Positions 1-10,481 of a DNA stretch of 64,000 bases are shown here, in pieces. The notes below the pieces were generated by a model. That model was not told the origin of the DNA and did not search any database. It saw nothing but the letters and a program-made list of their open reading frames with translations. Made by a program: the position numbers and the translations under genes. Source of the stretch: Rhizopus sp. PT2906 (lineage: Eukaryota > Mucoromycota > Mucoromycetes > Mucorales > Rhizopodaceae); assembly GCA_025529335.1 (NCBI GenBank), contig JAMYHX010000080.1, positions 52,967-116,966 of the forward strand, given 5' to 3'. The first letter of the stretch is position 1. Every line of letters starts with the position of its first letter.

Positions 1-1898
1 CAGACGGAACATCCTCTGGTTTGCGCTTTTTATTCTGATCCACAGGAGCAGGAGTAGAGCGCGGTGGTGCTGTTGGTGAATGATTACCGTTAGGATGATG
101 TGGTGGCGACGTGGGCTTATGCGTAGGAGAGGTAGGATGAGGCGAACCCTCCTTCTTCTTGTTCATAAACAGAGAAGGTGAATCAGGACGACCCACTGGT
201 CTTGATACACTTTCCTTTTTCACCTTTGTCATTGGCTTCTTTGGCATGAATAGCTTTGATGACGAGTTTGTCATTGCTGACTTCTTCTTGGGCAATGCAG
301 GAGTGCTCTTTTCTTTGCCTTCTTCATCTGATTTCTTTTCTTCGTCATCAGAAGCAGCTTCATCTGCACTAGAAGCATATGGATCCTCATCTTCGTCGCT
401 TTCATATGCTCGGTTCTTTTCAAGATCACGCACTAGTTTGCGCAATTGCTGCATAATCACATGTAAACAGATGAGCCTGTATAAAATAGGTTATCCTTAC
501 CTTTCCCTCAGAAGACAGCTTGCTTGTGCTTTCAAATGTATCAACTTCATCTTCATCTCCACCATTAATTGTAAATCCTTTAATCTCTTTCTTAAACCGT
601 TCCTATTACAAATGATCAGTTTAAAATCAATCATCTTTTGTATATCCGACACATACTTTGCTGTCCTTAACTTCTTCATCTTCTGCCTCATGCTCAGCTC
701 CATCCTCTTCATCATCTTGAAAATCTTCATCAAAGTCCAAGTCATCAATATCAGAATCCTAATCTAAGGCATAAGCAATAGGATAAAACAAAGTTAGAAA
801 ACTTCCTTACGCGTTTGGTAGGTACATCATCATCTGATCCAGCTCCTCTACAGAAAAAAAAAAAGGATGAGTGCCCCCACTTTCTTGCATTATCAAAATG
901 AATATTTACTTTCTCTCTCCATTATCAACCACTTTAAACTTTTGACGAGGAATTGGACTCTCTGGGTTTTCCTTCTCGCGACGACTAAGCATAGCCCATC
1001 GTTGATTATCGGGTTGTCTATTACGCTTTTTGAACTAATAGAGCAAATAAGTAAACAAATAGGACGATTGTGAAAAAAGGCGTCATCACTTACCGCCTCT
1101 TCGACTTCTTCTGGAGTCAAGGTTTTCACATTACGCTTGGGTTGGAATTTATACCAGCGATCAACTGGAACTACTTTGAATCCGTCGTTCTATATGTGAT
1201 GGATTAAGGTACATGAATAAAAGATAAAAATGCGATTTTACGGTCAAGACAAAGAACACATAGTCTGATCGTTGGCCACCTTCAAGGGTACCAGTAAAGT
1301 TGTTTTGTCCTTCAATATCCTCTAATATCCAAGGTCTTTGTTCTTGTTCTTTTAGTTCCCTTGTATCTTCCTTTGCTAAATAAATTTGTTTTGTTCTCTT
1401 CTTGAACAACATTTGCTTATTGCGAGTTGCTCCACCCATGGGTGCAATTAATGATGTATCAGCACCCGTCTTTGGACCATGACTAGGTTGCTGTTGTCCT
1501 AATTGCTGTTGTTGTTGTCCTTGTTGTTGTTGTTGTTGTTCATTATTTTTTTGTTGGATATATTGTCTATATGGAATGCGATCAGGTTCTTTACGATGTA
1601 ATTTCACAGGTGGAGCAAATGATTTGAAATCAACTTTTTTATTTGTCTTGAAATCCATCAAATGATGCTGACCTGCCTTTGAAGAAGAATAGAGTTGAAA
1701 TTCCTCATATTGAGGTGGTATAAATTGTTGTTGAAATTGCTGTTGAAACTGTTGTTGAGGTTGTTGAGGTTGTTGCTGTGCCATCATTCTTTGTTGAGCA
1801 TTTGGCATAGGTCGCATAGGTCCACCTACAATTCGAGGTCTAGGTGACGCTGTACGAGACCTAGACTTGTCATATTTGGACATGTTATAGATGGACAT
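1..1898 (-). CDS. TFG1: TFIIF alpha subunit (RAP74/Tfg1), 3' end outside the window
   Basis: Large subunit of general transcription factor TFIIF, which binds RNA polymerase II and helps initiation and elongation in the nucleus. The first exon (1242-1898) starts at ATG 1896-1898. It has a Ser/Arg/Pro-rich start, a Gln-rich stretch (about residues 30-60), the block YSSSKAGQHHLMDF, a second Gln tract and the family core FKKRTKQIYLAKEDTRELKE followed by PWILEDIEGQNNFTGTLEGG. An intron at 1190-1241 joins DYVFFVLT to NDGFKVVPVDRWYKFQPK, the typical RAP74 beta-barrel, and another lies at 1035-1093. Downstream exons are strongly acidic and then Lys/Ser/Pro-rich, as in the RAP74 middle and tail. The stop codon lies left of base 1. 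ATG 1898 is preferred over an upstream in-frame ATG because a poly-A tract (poly-T on the coding strand) lies directly before it. The family call is firm; the exact 3' exon borders are not. Confidence 0.86.
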
Positions 1899-2059
1899 TT
1901 TTATACGATTATTAAAAGGAAAAGGAAAGAAAAAGAAAAAAAATAACAATAAAAATAATTTTTCAAAAGTAGCAAAAATATAATGACTGTCTTCAAGAAT
2001 AGCAAATGAATTTTTGTCTCTTTCCTTATTGTGCACTCTTTTAAGAAAGTAAATCAGAC

Positions 2060-2413
2060 ATGAAAACAAATACACCCAATGACGAGAACAACAATTCATG
2101 TGTAGTATGACAATAAAGAGAACTTTATTGATAAATCAGATGTGCTAGTTGCCTGTTGGTGTTGTACAATTCAAGGAAGATGGCAGATCTTCCTACCATG
2201 AAGTCCGTTCTGCTAAGGTTCCAATTGTGTACGAAGAAAGAAACAAATGACTAAAAATATTTGAAATATTTTATGTTTGTTGAATTGAAAAAAAAAAAAA
2301 AAAAAAAAAAGCAAGATGAAGAGCAAGGTGCGGTATTAGTAATGCCAAAAGATACTATTAGGATGCTACAGTTGACGAAAGGAGGACAGAGGATATGGTA
2401 TAAGCTCTTTTAG
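2060..2413 (+). CDS. Possible small spliced ORF, unidentified
   Basis: Three stop-free blocks on the + strand can be joined in phase: ATG 2060-2101 (MKTNTPNDENNNSC), then 2149-2226 (starting LPVGVVQFKEDG, ending RSAKVPI), then 2312-2413 (starting QDEEQGAVLVMPKD, ending GGQRIWYKLF-stop). The introns would be 2102-2148 and 2227-2311. The second has a run of about 24 A residues before its acceptor, which is unusual. The amino-acid composition looks like a real protein, and the ATG lies about 160 bp divergent from TFIIF-alpha, so a shared promoter is plausible. I do not recognise the product. It may be a decayed fragment. Confidence 0.25.
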
Positions 2414-2871
2414 CCATGCTTTTATATATATATCAAAAACAATAAACTATCTCTTTTAACCCTTTTCCAAGCCAAGCATTTTATATATACATATATTGAA
2501 AAGGATGGTACATAAAAGATCTTTCATATCATCTGGGCTGGGTGACCACATATCCTCGTCAACCGTAGCATTAGAGGTAAATTCCAATTGTGTGAGACAA
2601 AAACATTTGAACTTCAAATTGGTAGTGGGACCATTTATAAAGCTTTCAAAGTGATGAAATATTTGACTCATAATTACAACTTGAATGTTTGTTTGTAAAC
2701 TCAATGACTCATGCATTCAAGCTCTTCTCCTTATGAAAAAGTATTACCTTTGAAAAAGAGAAGGAGGAAGGGGGGAAAGTCGGATAGTTTGAGTTTCAAT
2801 TGAAAAAGCAATGCATAAAAAAGTATCATTGGTCCTTTTTTTTTTCTATCTCTCTTTTTATTATTATAAAT
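2414..2871. other. Intergenic, no supported gene
   Basis: This stretch lies between the small spliced ORF and clpX. An 86-codon minus-strand frame (2456-2716) contains one natural-looking stretch (TSNATVDEDMWSPSPDDMKD) but has no partner exons I can join. The right part holds a pyrimidine tract (about 2836-2865) directly before the clpX start. Confidence 0.4.
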
Positions 2872-4925
2872 ATGAAATATATGAGAATGTTGACTTTATA
2901 TAGGCCTGTATTGGCTACTACGGTCCTTAGACCTTCTATTGTTAGACTACCTATAAGAGCATATCATAATGCAGAATACAATGGTGGTGGTCTGATGGGT
3001 ATTGACAATTTCCCTGTACAACCACCTACAAAAGGATTCGATCATCCTTTTAGTCAATTAGAATTCTCTCACCTGAATAATCCTCGCGCAGTAAGTCTCA
3101 CTTTAACAAATGACAAAAAGATGTTGACCTTATTAGATTGTCAAACACTTGAATGAATATGTCATTGGTCAAGAAAGAGCTAAAAAGATACTTGCTGTTG
3201 CCATCTTTAACCATTATAACCGAGTACGAGCCAACATGAAGAGACAATATTTGCAACAACAAAAACATGATTCAGTGGAAGGTGATAGTCCTATTGAACA
3301 TCATCATCCGTCAGTACCTCATGATAACTATTATGCCGTCAACCATCTTCCTCTTCAAGGCAACAACAACAACAATAACAATAGCAATAATAGCAATAAC
3401 AACAGCAGTGAGTTGAGTGGCCCAATTTCGAGTACTGGCTATAGCAATGGTAATAACAATTATATTACTATTGGCACATTTATCCCTGACTATCACTAGG
3501 CTCACAAAGGCGTGCTTGGCTCAATCCTCCAACAGAAGGTCATTCAAATATGGATAGTAAGCATACATATCACGATGAGAGTGAATTAGGGTCCATACTT
3601 GACCTTAATGATCAAGATACAACAGTTCATGATAAAAGCAATGTTTTATTAATTGGTCCGACAGGCTCAGGTAAACAATAGCATATGACATAATTAGAGC
3701 CCTTGAATTAATATATACTCAGGCAAGACACTGTTGGCAAGAACACTGGCCCAGATATTACAGGTTCCCTTTTCCATGTCCGATGCCACACCATTTACAC
3801 AAGCAGGCTATGTAGGAGAGGATGTTGAACTAGTCATTCAGCGCTTATTACAGGTAAAACAAAAAAAATCATGATGAGACTCTCTTGTTTTGACTCATGA
3901 CAATCCATAGGCCTGTGACTTTGATGTAAAAAAAGCAGAAACGGGTATCGTATTCATTGATGAAATTGACAAGATATCCAGAAGATCAGATGCTCATACG
4001 GCATCAAGAGATGTGTCGGGTGAAGGTGTTCAACAAGTAAGTATAAAACATCGAAATAATATACATACATCTTAATACTGTATATAGTCATTATTAAGAA
4101 TGCTAGAAGGCACTATTGTCAACGTAACAGATAAATCAGGAGCTGGTCATCATAAGCGTGGTTCTCCTACGGGTGGTAATGGGGCAGGCGGATCTAGCAA
4201 AGGAGAAACATACTCTGTTGATACGAGCAATATTTTATTTATCCTTAGTGGTGCATTCATTGGTTTGGACAAAATCATTAGTGAACGAGTGGCCAAAGGA
4301 GTAAGTCTCTTAAAAAGATATACACTTGTTTTACTTATTCCTCTAGTCCATTGGCTTTGGTGCTCATTTGAAATCAGAAAATGAAAACGCAAAGGATACG
4401 TTACATGCAGTGGAACCTGCTGATTTAATCAAGTATGGATTTATACCTGAATTTGTGGGCAGAATACCTGTAGTAGCCTCAGTCAACAATTTAGAAGTCC
4501 ATGATCTTGTTCGAGTACTAAAGGAGCCCAAAAATTCATTATTGAAACAATACGAAGGCTTGTTTAAGTTGAACAATGTCCAATTGAGGTTCAGTCAAAA
4601 CGCATTGAGGTCAGTAGCTGCTCAAGCACTTGAAAAGAAGACAGGTGCTCGTGGTCTACGACGCATTATGGTAAGTAACTGATTTAAATACAAGCACAGT
4701 TTTACCAACTTGTATATAAAGGAAAACATCTTGTTGGAACCAATGTATGATACACCTGGATCTTGTATAAAGCAAGTTATTATTGATAGCAAAGTGGTGA
4801 ATAAGGAAAAGTCACCTATATATATCACGACAGAAAAGTCACCATTAGCTGACAAGATTGTAGCAGAGGACGATGGTATTGATTTGACAGAAGATGATAC
4901 CCAACAGCAGATGACGCAAATCTAA
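2872..4925 (+). CDS. clpX: Mitochondrial ClpX AAA+ unfoldase
   Basis: ATP-dependent unfoldase of the mitochondrial matrix, which unfolds substrates and can feed the ClpP peptidase. The start (MKYMRMLTLYRPVL, then RLPIRAYH) resembles a presequence; ATG 2872 follows a pyrimidine tract. After a first intron the protein enters the AAA+ module at NEYVIGQERAKKILAVA. Walker A (LLIGPTGSGKTLLAR) is split by an intron after codon GSG. Then come QAGYVGEDVE, Walker B (IVFIDEIDKI), RDVSGEGVQQSLLRMLEGT and the arginine segment TGARGLRRIME. The spliced loop reads KGSIGFGAHLK, so the IGF tripeptide used for ClpP docking is present. The N-terminal zinc-binding domain of bacterial ClpX is missing. An Asn-rich insert (around 3361-3412) sits before Walker A, and intron 3450-3499 removes an in-frame stop. 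There are about seven introns of about 45-60 nt. Confidence 0.93.
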
Positions 4926-5117
4926 GAATGTGTATATTTTGGTTTCCTGTATTTATTTTAGTTATTTTTTATTATTACAATAAAAGCATACAATGCATGC
5001 TTGTGTAAGACGTTACATTGAATCATGAACAAACAGGAAGAAAACAAGTATGGCTCAAAAACTATTATAAAACCAACATGTTCATATCCTTTTTTTTCCC
5101 GTTTGTTTACATTCAAC

Positions 5118-6137
5118 ATGTTGTCCGTCCTTTTAAATTGGTCAACTATTACTCTCATTCGTTCAAAGAGATATGGCTTTGATAAGCGAGCTAAAGTAGC
5201 TGCTGTTAATGCTCCTGCCCCTAATTTCTTTGTTGCCAATATCTCTCCGATTCCTGCAATAAAGACGCCTAATAGCAAATTGATATCCATCGATACCAGG
5301 GATTATCACAAGAATAGCAAACCAGGCAAACCATTATTGCCCCTTCCGGTACCGACTAAAAAAGACACCAAGGCCGGGTATTATGAATCCATTGTTGATC
5401 TTATACATCCAAAGCTCTTGAAAGATTTTCCTGTCCGAAGACTAGTTCTTTACACAAAGAGGCCAGTCATAGGTTTACCCACATTGAGGATTAAGCATGA
5501 TGGTATTAAATTGAAAATACGAGTAATCACCATAGGCGCACTTTCCCCTATCAAAAACCCTACCACATGTCGTTTAGTGGAAAGATATACGGAAATCATC
5601 AAAAAGACATTTGACAAGACCAACAGCGACAATCAAAACTTGGAGTACCTGGTAGCCCCCCTAAAGTCCTGTTCTAATGCACGCGCAACGGGATCAAACA
5701 GGATTGACCAAAAAGAAATGATAAAGGCTTTGGAAAATAGCATGGAAGAAGGCATGCCTTTGGACAAGGCAAAACCAAACGATGCTATCTTGTTTCGTAA
5801 TGACAATCCTGATGCTTTATTCTATGTCCAACAAGGTTCATCACAAACAAAGCATCCTAGTCGACTTCAAGAAAGCTCACGCATACTTGCTGCTGCTATT
5901 ACAAATAAAGGCGATCTATTCACGAGCATATCCAACGAGGGTGTCACTGGCCACAATGTCATGTCTATGCTAATTGTACTTGACCCAGAGGCTGTCCGCG
6001 TTTATCCTGTAAGTGGAAGTGTGTATCAAGCATTACAAGTACTTCCTGAAGTAATCAACCGCATAAACATGTTTTGGTCTGTAAAAGACTTTAAATCTAG
6101 AACAAAAATGGCCAACGACCCCTTCAAGCTTCAATGA
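5118..6137 (+). CDS. Stand-alone Dicer platform/PAZ-like protein
   Basis: Intronless 339-aa frame starting at ATG 5118, right after a T/C tract; an upstream in-frame ATG at 5025 is less likely. Residues 104-183 resemble the Dicer platform: FPVRRLVLYTKRPVIGLPTL, then LVERYTEIIKKTFDK, ending LEYLVAPLKS, the family's 'M-Y-LAPL' type closing block. Residues 221-238 (NDAILFRNDNPDALFYVQ) resemble the opening of a fungal Dicer PAZ. Residues 286-318 (IVLDPEAVRVYPVSGSVYQ, then ALQVLPEVINRI) resemble the connector that precedes RNase IIIa. No helicase, DUF283, RNase III or dsRNA-binding domain is present, and neighbours clpX and MRS2 leave no room for one. The first 30 residues are basic with hydroxylated residues and could be a mitochondrial presequence. 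Inference: a small-RNA or dsRNA-end binding protein, or a relic still kept open. It could also be a lineage-specific protein with chance similarity. Confidence 0.58.
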   Translation: MLSVLLNWSTITLIRSKRYGFDKRAKVAAVNAPAPNFFVANISPIPAIKTPNSKLISIDTRDYHKNSKPGKPLLPLPVPTKKDTKAGYYESIVDLIHPKLLKDFPVRRLVLYTKRPVIGLPTLRIKHDGIKLKIRVITIGALSPIKNPTTCRLVERYTEIIKKTFDKTNSDNQNLEYLVAPLKSCSNARATGSNRIDQKEMIKALENSMEEGMPLDKAKPNDAILFRNDNPDALFYVQQGSSQTKHPSRLQESSRILAAAITNKGDLFTSISNEGVTGHNVMSMLIVLDPEAVRVYPVSGSVYQALQVLPEVINRINMFWSVKDFKSRTKMANDPFKLQ

Positions 6138-6370
6138 TGGAAGTTCATTATTTGGGGAACTTGATAAAAGCTATTTTTACATATTCATTCAAAGAAAGTT
6201 TAAAGACATTTGATCATCGACCCATGAGCACAGTAAGACAGCATTGACGTTGAGTTTAAATTGTAATTATCTGGTAATCCCGGGGCAACAAAGAAATTCG
6301 ACTTTCTTTGTTTTCACGTCTATCTAATAACCTATTCGTCTCTTTACTTTTTTTTTTTTTTTTCGCTAAT

Positions 6371-7702
6371 ATGTCACTGTTTATAAGATATGCTAGATTG
6401 ATCCCAGTACAAAGAATAGTTATACCAAAAAACAAGTATACCCGGTGTCCCTATAGCACTATAACAGCAACAACAACAACAACGATCAATACGAATATCA
6501 ATAAGCGAGTGGTTGCATTACCAACAAAAGTCAATGAAATGAAGTTGCGCTGTAAATAGAGAAAGAATCTTGAGACTATAGTCATGTATTAAAGTGTTAA
6601 ATATAGGTACTGAATTTGACAAGTCTGGCTCCATTCGAATCACAGCAGGAGAGTTTTTGAAATCAGACTTTTGTCAACACCACTCCCTTTTACCTCGAGA
6701 TCTACGAACGATCGATACCTATTCTGTTTATCAAAAACCGACAATACTTGTTAGACCAGAGGCTATTCTTATCAATATATCTCATATCAAGGCATTATTA
6801 AAAAGTGACATGGTGGTCTTGTTTGATGCGTTTGGATCTATGGATAGTTACAATCAAAGTCTATTCATTTTTGATTTACAAGAACGTTTAAAGTCATCAA
6901 AGGAAGGATTACCATTTGAATTTAGGTAAGGTAAAGATGCCAGAGAGAGAGAGAGAGAGAAGGGAATAAGATCACTAAGACTCTTTTATAAATTAGAGCA
7001 TTAGAAGCCATATTGATATCGGTCACTTCATCTTTACAATCCCAATTGGAAGTATTAGAAGGCCCAGTAAACAAACTGTTGAGCGATTTAGAAGATCTAG
7101 CAGACATTGAAGAGTCTATGAGCGGAGATAAATTGAGTGATTTACTAAAGTACTCGAAAAAGCTGGCCAAGTTTGAACAAGATGCGTTGTCTATTCGTGA
7201 TGCACTGGAAGATGTGTTGGATAATGGTATATGATCATTTGTACTACCTCTTTAGTTTCTTTATTTTCTAATCAGAGAGATAATAGATGATGATCTTGCT
7301 GCCATGTACTTGACAGATAAGAAGACAGGTAAACATAGAGCAGCTCATGATCATGAAGAAGTAGAGCTACTGCTAGAGGCATATTACAAGGAAACAGAAG
7401 AAATTGCTGCCAAGGCTGCGACATTAAGACAGCATATGAAATCAACAGAAGAAATCATACAGCTTATTCTCGACGTGTCACGTAACTCGCTGATGTGGTA
7501 CGACATTCGATTGACAATCATCACACTGTCAGCCAGTATCGTGAGTGGATATGGTGCTTTGTTGGGTATGAACTTGAAGAACCATTTTGAGGATGATCCT
7601 TTTGCATTTGGAGTCGTTTCAGGCTTAGCTTTGATATCAGGTACAGGTGTATTTGCTATTGCTTTGAAGAAACTTAGATCGTTAGCCAAGATAAAACCTT
7701 AA
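6371..7702 (+). CDS. MRS2: Mitochondrial magnesium channel MRS2/Lpe10
   Basis: CorA-family Mg2+ channel of the mitochondrial inner membrane. ATG 6371 follows a run of about 17 T. The N-terminus (MSLFIRYARLIPVQRIV) fits a presequence. The first intron begins right after the codons for KLRC and leads into TEFDKSGSIRITAGEFLKSD, the family's N-terminal domain, then LLPRDLRTIDTYSVYQKPTI and ILVRPEAILINI. Two further introns precede a long alpha-helical part (ALEAILISVTSSLQSQLEVL onwards). The C-terminus has two membrane segments separated by YGALLGMNLKNHFE, which holds the diagnostic G-M-N selectivity motif. About 375 residues in total, normal for the family. The intron near 6929-6997 contains an (GA)n run. 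Confidence 0.94.
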
Positions 7703-8020
7703 AAGAAAAAATAAATAGCATAGATGTTCTTGTTCATGTATTATATGGCTCATTCTGGGGGAGGAGAACGCGTATTAATAATAAGAATAATGCCTTTTGA
7801 ATTAAGCCTCATACTCGGCGACAAAGACCGATGAAAGGTGTCTCTACTTTTCTTGATTGTATATATCTGTCATCAATTAAGAAAAAGTATACATCTGGTT
7901 TGTTTGTACAGAAAATATAACAAATCAATTACTGCCAAATTTAAAGGCTCAGAATAAATACACACATAAATTTGTAATTTTCCTTTTTTTTTTTTTTTTT
8001 TTTCTTTTTCACCACTCACA

Positions 8021-9019
8021 ATGACCATTTACTATACATTAACCTTTGGCATTCTAGTCACTGAGGTAAACTATATTTTTATCTAAAGAAAGCAAAAGAC
8101 TGAACTATTATTAGATGATTCTCTTTGGTCTTATTGTCGTAAGTCTATTGAACTTGTTTCTATATGAATATAACACCTTCTATAGCTACCTTTACCTTCT
8201 CGTTGGCGCCATGCTATGCTTAGCTTTGCTTTACACTCTCCTCAGGTACATTGTGATTAAAATAGAAATAATACTTATTTTGAACTATAGATGGAAAAAG
8301 CCATGTATGCCCTCAAGATCGTGTTTGGGTAAGTTAAATACCACTTCTTTAGCTATTTACTAACACGCCACTTTTTATCAGATTCATTTTCGTTTTATTC
8401 ATTGGTATTTTTTAAAAAGACGCAACTTGTATACAATTTCTGATAGATTATTCAGATACTATCAATCGTCTTCAACGTATCGAAGCTGAGGCCGACGCAG
8501 AACAACAACATCATCATGACTACAACTATGAAACCAGTCTTAAAGCAAAGAAATTCTATTCCCAAAGAAACTTATACCTCACTGGATTTACCCTTTTCCT
8601 TTCCTTGTAAGTGTATATAGCAAACATAAATAGTAAAAAGCTCACTCCATAAAAAAAAAGGATCTTGGAGAGAACAAGTGCACTCGTATTGGAATTAGCC
8701 AAACGTGAAGAAGAATTGAAGAGTGCAAAGAATCAGGTAATTATTTTATACGCGTTAGAAAAAGGGCAATGCCAACAGTTCATGATAGACTGCCGAAATT
8801 ACCAAAGGACAAAAACGTTTGATTGATATGGAAGATGATTACAAGAAGCAAGTTGAAGTCTTGAATGTTCAAATTAGAGAATTAAAACGCCAAAATTTGG
8901 ATTATGACACCTTAAAGAAGCAAGCCGACCAACAGCAAAAGGAATTTGACCGATTGGCTACTGAATACAACAAACTCGAAAGCACATTAAAGGAAGGTGA
9001 ATCAAAAAAAGACATTTAA
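8021..9019 (+). CDS. BAP31/Yet family ER membrane protein
   Basis: ER membrane protein of the BAP31 (BCAP31)/Yet family, which helps sort membrane cargo and contacts the translocon. Short exons join as MTIYYTLTFGILVTE, MILFGLIV, LPLPSRWRHAML, MEKAMYALKIVFG and FIFVLFIDTINRLQRIEAEA, which matches the three-helix membrane part and the Arg-rich loop of the family. A luminal/cytosolic junction (KFYSQRNLYLTGFTLFLSL) and LERTSALVLELAKREEELKS follow. The tail (8819-9019) is a coiled coil rich in Lys/Glu/Gln ending GESKKDI; no KKxx retrieval signal ends it. ATG 8021 sits about 17 nt after a run of about 21 T. Five or six introns. Confidence 0.9.
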
Positions 9020-9682
9020 ATGAATATACCAAGTATGTATGTCTTTTCTTGGATGCAAAAAAAATAAGCTCATTGCATCTGATTTACAAATAAATAAAAG
9101 CCAAGTTTTTTGACAGCGCTTGGCATACAAACTTGGCATAAATTGACATTGTAAATGACATAAACGCGATCGATATTGAGAGGAGGACTGTCAAAATACT
9201 AAAATAGTTTATTCTGATTCATGTACGCCCTTATCTAAAGCAGTGATGGTTTTGCGGATTTTGCGCCGATTTTAATCCAGGTTTAAGTTCATCAATCGGA
9301 TCATAGCATTGTCTCTGTAACCTGCGCGTCCAGCTTTTAAGAACACTGTGATGCTATCGAGTAGTTTATAGCTCGGAAACCATCAATAGAGTAATAAACG
9401 TTATCAAATACAATATATCAAGTGCCATGGACCTGACATATTGTTTATATATGATATAAAAGTAGATATACGATAAAGAATACCACATTTTGAAGTCAAC
9501 ATTAACATTTACGCCGTTTAAACATACACATAAAGTCAAAAAGAAAGTTCTATTCAATAAAAGCAAGATGGTCCCTTGCTTTATGGCCCCACCGATCTTC
9601 ACATGTGCCAAATATTGCAGAAAATTATATTTAGAAAAAGAAAAGCTATGACGCTATATACTAACTGAGGGAGGGGGAAACA
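9020..9682. other. Intergenic, AT-rich
   Basis: Region between the BAP31-like gene and a decayed reading frame. I see only short shadow frames, such as an 81-codon minus frame at 9366-9611 with no recognisable motif. No RNA gene or clear repeat is visible. Confidence 0.4.
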
Positions 9683-10258
9683 CTACCAATGAACCGGAAC
9701 AATATTCATCCCATCTATTCGCAAATAAGATTGATCATATTCAAACATCTTATTCGCAATTTTTATTTTCGAATCAAATTCTTCCAGATGAAGAAAAAGA
9801 GCATTGATACACATTGTCAAACATAGATCTTCTCCTTTTAAGCGCACATGATGACCCGGTGAACTTTAGGAAATATGTTCATGGGTAACTGCTAATGCAC
9901 TAAATATTTCTTTGTAAAGAAAGGGCCCGATAAAACCGTAATAAGTGGAACGTGATCTGTAATCCTTACTGGTCAGATCTGCTGCTTAGTCAGATTTACT
10001 CTTTATTGAAGGTGCCAATTGCTTCAAGAATTGCAAAGGATTCGCAGCATCATTAAAAACGACAAGATAATCCCTTTTATTGCAAAATGCGAATGATGTA
10101 ACGGATCCAATAAAAAGCATAAAAGGGTCAACTTTTAGCCTAGTAAATAAACAATGAGCATCGGCCTTGACCGCAGATATGATGATCGAATACAGAAAAT
10201 ACGGATAAATTTCCCAGGATATTGGTATAGAAAAGGGAAATCTGCTCTCGGAGTTCGT
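9683..10258 (-). pseudogene. Decayed unidentified gene with two in-frame TAA codons
   Basis: One minus-strand frame stays readable for 191 codons and is broken only by TAA at 9986-9988 and at 9866-9868, then ends with TAG at 9683-9685. It reads like real protein: SWEIYPYFLYSIIISAVKAD, then CLFTRLKVDPFMLFIGSVTS, FAFCNKRDYLVVFNDAANPL, LTSKDYRSRSTYYGFIGPFL and GEDLCLTMCINALFLHLEEF. Both stops would be single C-to-T changes of Gln CAA codons. No introns with good sites remove them. I cannot name the family, which could be a lineage-specific multicopy gene or a mobile-element protein. It lies between two healthy genes, with its 5' end undefined. Confidence 0.42.
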
Positions 10259-10481
10259 TTAGCAGTGCGGGGATATAAGGTGACAACCATTGAGATAGCA
10301 AAGTATAAAAGCTTTAGTCCTATTTTTTTATAAAGAAAATTTTTTTGGATTTTTAAAAAAGCCTTTTCTTGTTCTAAAGAGACCATCTTTTGTGATCAAT
10401 TACCCCGTAGGTTATTCATTCCTCTTTACATTTATTTAAAAGGACATACCGGAAAAGCGCTGTGTCCAATTACTTGTTAAA

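Noticed and set aside
159..767. 202-codon plus-strand frame opposite TFIIF-alpha
   Set aside because: It is the complement of an acidic, repetitive coding strand; Ser/Phe-rich with no domain.
2456..2716. 86-codon minus frame with TVDEDMWSPSPDDMKD
   Set aside because: Tempting composition but no joining exons, no neighbours in frame and no recognised family.
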